From: JAOUEA01 sp040882605
GTDB taxonomy: Bacteria > Actinomycetota > UBA4738 > HRBIN12
Direction of reading: 5' to 3'
Assembly (NCBI GenBank): GCA_040882605.1
Contig: JBBEAY010000017.1
Span: 1-64,000, forward strand
Length of the DNA stretch: 64,000 nucleotides
The position numbers and the translations under genes were made by a program. The notes below the pieces were generated by a model. It saw only the letters and a list, made by a program, of their open reading frames with translations, searched no databases and was not told the origin of the DNA. Positions 62,602 through 64,000 of the stretch are shown in pieces (the first letter of the stretch is position 1; every line of letters begins with the position of its first letter).

Positions 62602-63060
62602 TCAGGCGCCGGTGAGCACGTCGTAGGGCTCGAACTCCAGCCGGTCGACGTCGGCCTGCTTGGTGAGTCGATGGAACTCGAGCGCGTACCGCTCGTACAT
62701 CTGCTCGACGAGTGTGATGGCCTCGATGTGCCGAGGTCCCCGCGATGCCGTCCGCGCGTGTTCACGTGAATCCCAGATGCAGAAGGACAGGCACTCACGG
62801 GCGCTGGTGAGGGGGCCTCGGTAGTAGTGGACGAGCCCGCGAGCCTGTGCGGCTTCCTCGGCCGCACGGAGGTCGTACTCCTCGAGAAGCCGCTCATCGG
62901 CGCCTTCACGCTGGGTCGATCGGAAGGCGACCAGGTACCACTCACCGGCCTCAACCCGTGGTGCGCAGCTCGTCCACGTGAATGCGTCGGGCAGCGGCAG
63001 GCTCGCGTAATCGCCCGTTGTCGGCGCCAGGTCCTCGAAGGTGCCGGTCGCGATCTCCAT
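62602..63060 (-). CDS. Unknown protein with ABM-like fold, 152 aa
   Basis: No family name offered. The product (MEIATGTFEDLAPTTGDYAS...) contains EWYLVAFRSTQREGADERLL, GLVHYYRGPLTSARECLSFC and IWDSREHARTASRGPRHIEA, a dimeric ferredoxin-like pattern seen in ABM-type and related small enzymes. It faces the lyase gene with 3 bp between stops. TACTCT (plus 63069-63074) lies 8 nt before the ATG, so it is leaderless and begins next to a palindrome likely bound by the IclR protein. Confidence 0.6.
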   Translation of the reverse strand: MEIATGTFEDLAPTTGDYASLPLPDAFTWTSCAPRVEAGEWYLVAFRSTQREGADERLLEEYDLRAAEEAAQARGLVHYYRGPLTSARECLSFCIWDSREHARTASRGPRHIEAITLVEQMYERYALEFHRLTKQADVDRLEFEPYDVLTGA

Positions 63061-63114
63061 GTCTCGTCAGAGTATCGGCTCTTCGTTCGAGTTCCTATAG
63101 TTCAAGAGAATGGA

Positions 63115-63131
63115 TTATCATATAGTGATAA
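63115..63131. promoter_or_regulatory. 17-bp palindrome, probable IclR operator
   Basis: TTATCA (63115-63120), TATAG, TGATAA (63126-63131) is a perfect inverted repeat inside an A/T-rich patch that contrasts with the GC-rich surroundings. It lies 55 bp upstream of the 62602-63060 gene and about 90 bp after the IclR gene. IclR proteins bind short palindromes of this size. The binding partner is inferred. Confidence 0.55.
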
Positions 63132-63219
63132 GGAGTTGGAGACGGCAGAAGATAGACCGAGAGGGTGACCGAGGCGTCCTCGAGGGGTGAGAGAGTGCCC
63201 TCCCCTTCAGTGGGAACGA

Positions 63220-63996
63220 TCAGGGGGTGACTGCGTCGAGCTCTGCCGTCAGCGATCGCGCGGCGCGATGCAGCGCACCCGTGGCTCGATCCCGCCACGC
63301 TGAGCCGCACCTGGCGTACGGGCCCCACAGGGCAAGGGCGCCGACGATGCCGTCGCCGCGGAACACGGGCACCGCGATCGAGACAGAACCGTCGATGAGC
63401 TCGCCCTCACTGAACGCGATGCCGCTTTCCCTGATCTCATCGAGCCCCTTGCGCAGCGGCGTTTCGGACGGGGTCGTGGGAGTGATCGCTTCCAGCCCCT
63501 GAGCGATGACCTCCTCGACGACCTCGGGTGGCGCGAACGACAGCAGCACTCTGGAGCCCGCTCCCGCGTGCAGGGGATAGGTCCCCCCCGGTTCCAGAGC
63601 GACCCGGATGCCGTCGCGGGATTCGTGTTGATGGAGGCACATGGCCGTCAGGCCCACTCGCCGCATCACCACCGCTGTCTCGCCCTGGCTCTCGACGAGC
63701 ATGCTGAGAACGGGTTCCGAGAGGCGGATCAACAGATCGCTCGTCACGTGTGAGCCCGAGCCGATGACGAGCTTCGGGCCGAGCCGGTACCGACCGTCGT
63801 GCCGGTCGACGAAGCCGAACTCGGTCAGCGTTCGCAGGTAGCGGTACGCCGTCGACTGGGGCATGTCGAGCAACATCGCGAGATCGTCCGCCCTGATCGC
63901 CCCGCGGTCGGCGATGACGAGCAGCAGCCGGAGGCCACGAGCGAACGACGTATCCTCCGCCGCTTCCTCGGGCGGATGATCGCGAGCCGTGGACAT
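63220..63996 (-). CDS. IclR family transcriptional regulator
   Basis: A 258-aa regulator: N-terminal winged helix (SFARGLRLLLVIADRGAI, MPQSTAYRYLRTLTEFGFV, RYRLGPKLV) and a C-terminal IclR effector domain (ETAVVMRRVGLTAMCLHQHE, LHAGAGSRVLLSF, GIAFSEGELIDGSVSIAVPV). IclR proteins respond to small carboxylates, often aromatic or acetyl-type. It is transcribed towards the palindrome and the small gene downstream and may also control the lyase-transporter cluster. ATG 63996 is 4 bp from the window end, so its promoter is not visible. Confidence 0.92.
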   Translation of the reverse strand: MSTARDHPPEEAAEDTSFARGLRLLLVIADRGAIRADDLAMLLDMPQSTAYRYLRTLTEFGFVDRHDGRYRLGPKLVIGSGSHVTSDLLIRLSEPVLSMLVESQGETAVVMRRVGLTAMCLHQHESRDGIRVALEPGGTYPLHAGAGSRVLLSFAPPEVVEEVIAQGLEAITPTTPSETPLRKGLDEIRESGIAFSEGELIDGSVSIAVPVFRGDGIVGALALWGPYARCGSAWRDRATGALHRAARSLTAELDAVTP

Positions 63997-64000
63997 GCCC

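Overview
The window is high-GC, densely coded bacterial DNA. It has frequent ATGA/GTGA stop-start overlaps, many GTG starts, and TANNNT -10 boxes sitting 6-9 nt before start codons, the pattern of leaderless transcripts. A CIRCE-controlled groEL ending in a GGM-type tail, an F420-type luciferase-like oxidoreductase, DUF3054 and DUF5679 proteins, an MMPL exporter and many lipoproteins point to Actinomycetota, probably an uncultured lineage known from a metagenome bin. That placement is inference. I see no rRNA or tRNA genes, insertion sequences, phage genes or CRISPR arrays.

Layout. 0-11 kb: an Rrf2 Fe-S regulator, a 58-aa zinc ribbon protein, acetyl-CoA synthetase, a flavin/F420 split-barrel protein, an S9 peptidase, CIRCE-groEL, an MFS transporter fused to a cyclic-nucleotide-binding domain, a thioesterase and an NlpC/P60 cell-wall hydrolase. 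11-22 kb: two small unknown genes, a YjbQ protein with a structured leader, a tailed GroES-like protein, a PrmC paralogue, a second S9 peptidase, a 33-nt poly-C tract and hairpin repeats, moaA divergent from a MogA-XdhC fusion, a secreted phosphoesterase pair and a KamA-type aminomutase. 22-35 kb: two GGDEF-EAL proteins flank a transketolase/phosphoribulokinase pair and a DEAD-box helicase, followed by a lipoprotein and the tdh-kbl threonine degradation pair. 34.7-39.5 kb: a TetR regulator divergent from an MMPL exporter, an LLM oxidoreductase and a DCC-family protein.

40-52 kb looks like a polyamine or amine uptake and oxidation region. It holds a PuuB-like FAD oxidase, two Tat-type PotD lipoproteins, PotA, PotB, PotC and a flavin monoamine oxidase. 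53-57 kb is a crotonase, ADP-forming acyl-CoA synthetase and EamA operon.

57-63 kb is the most interesting part. A betaine-type ABC transporter (ProV; ProW with two fused permease halves; ProX) is followed by a histidine-ammonia-lyase-like enzyme. That enzyme lacks the Ala-Ser-Gly triad needed to form the MIO cofactor, while Tyr53, His83 and a downstream Glu-Asp pair are kept. An unknown small protein, a TTATCA/TGATAA palindrome and an IclR regulator follow. I infer a system that imports a betaine of an aromatic amino acid (ergothioneine or hercynine are the obvious candidates) and cleaves it by eliminating trimethylamine, which needs no MIO.

Where the start codon matters, I chose it by Shine-Dalgarno sequence, -10 position or overlap with the upstream stop. 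All functional names come from reading protein motifs by eye, without database searches.
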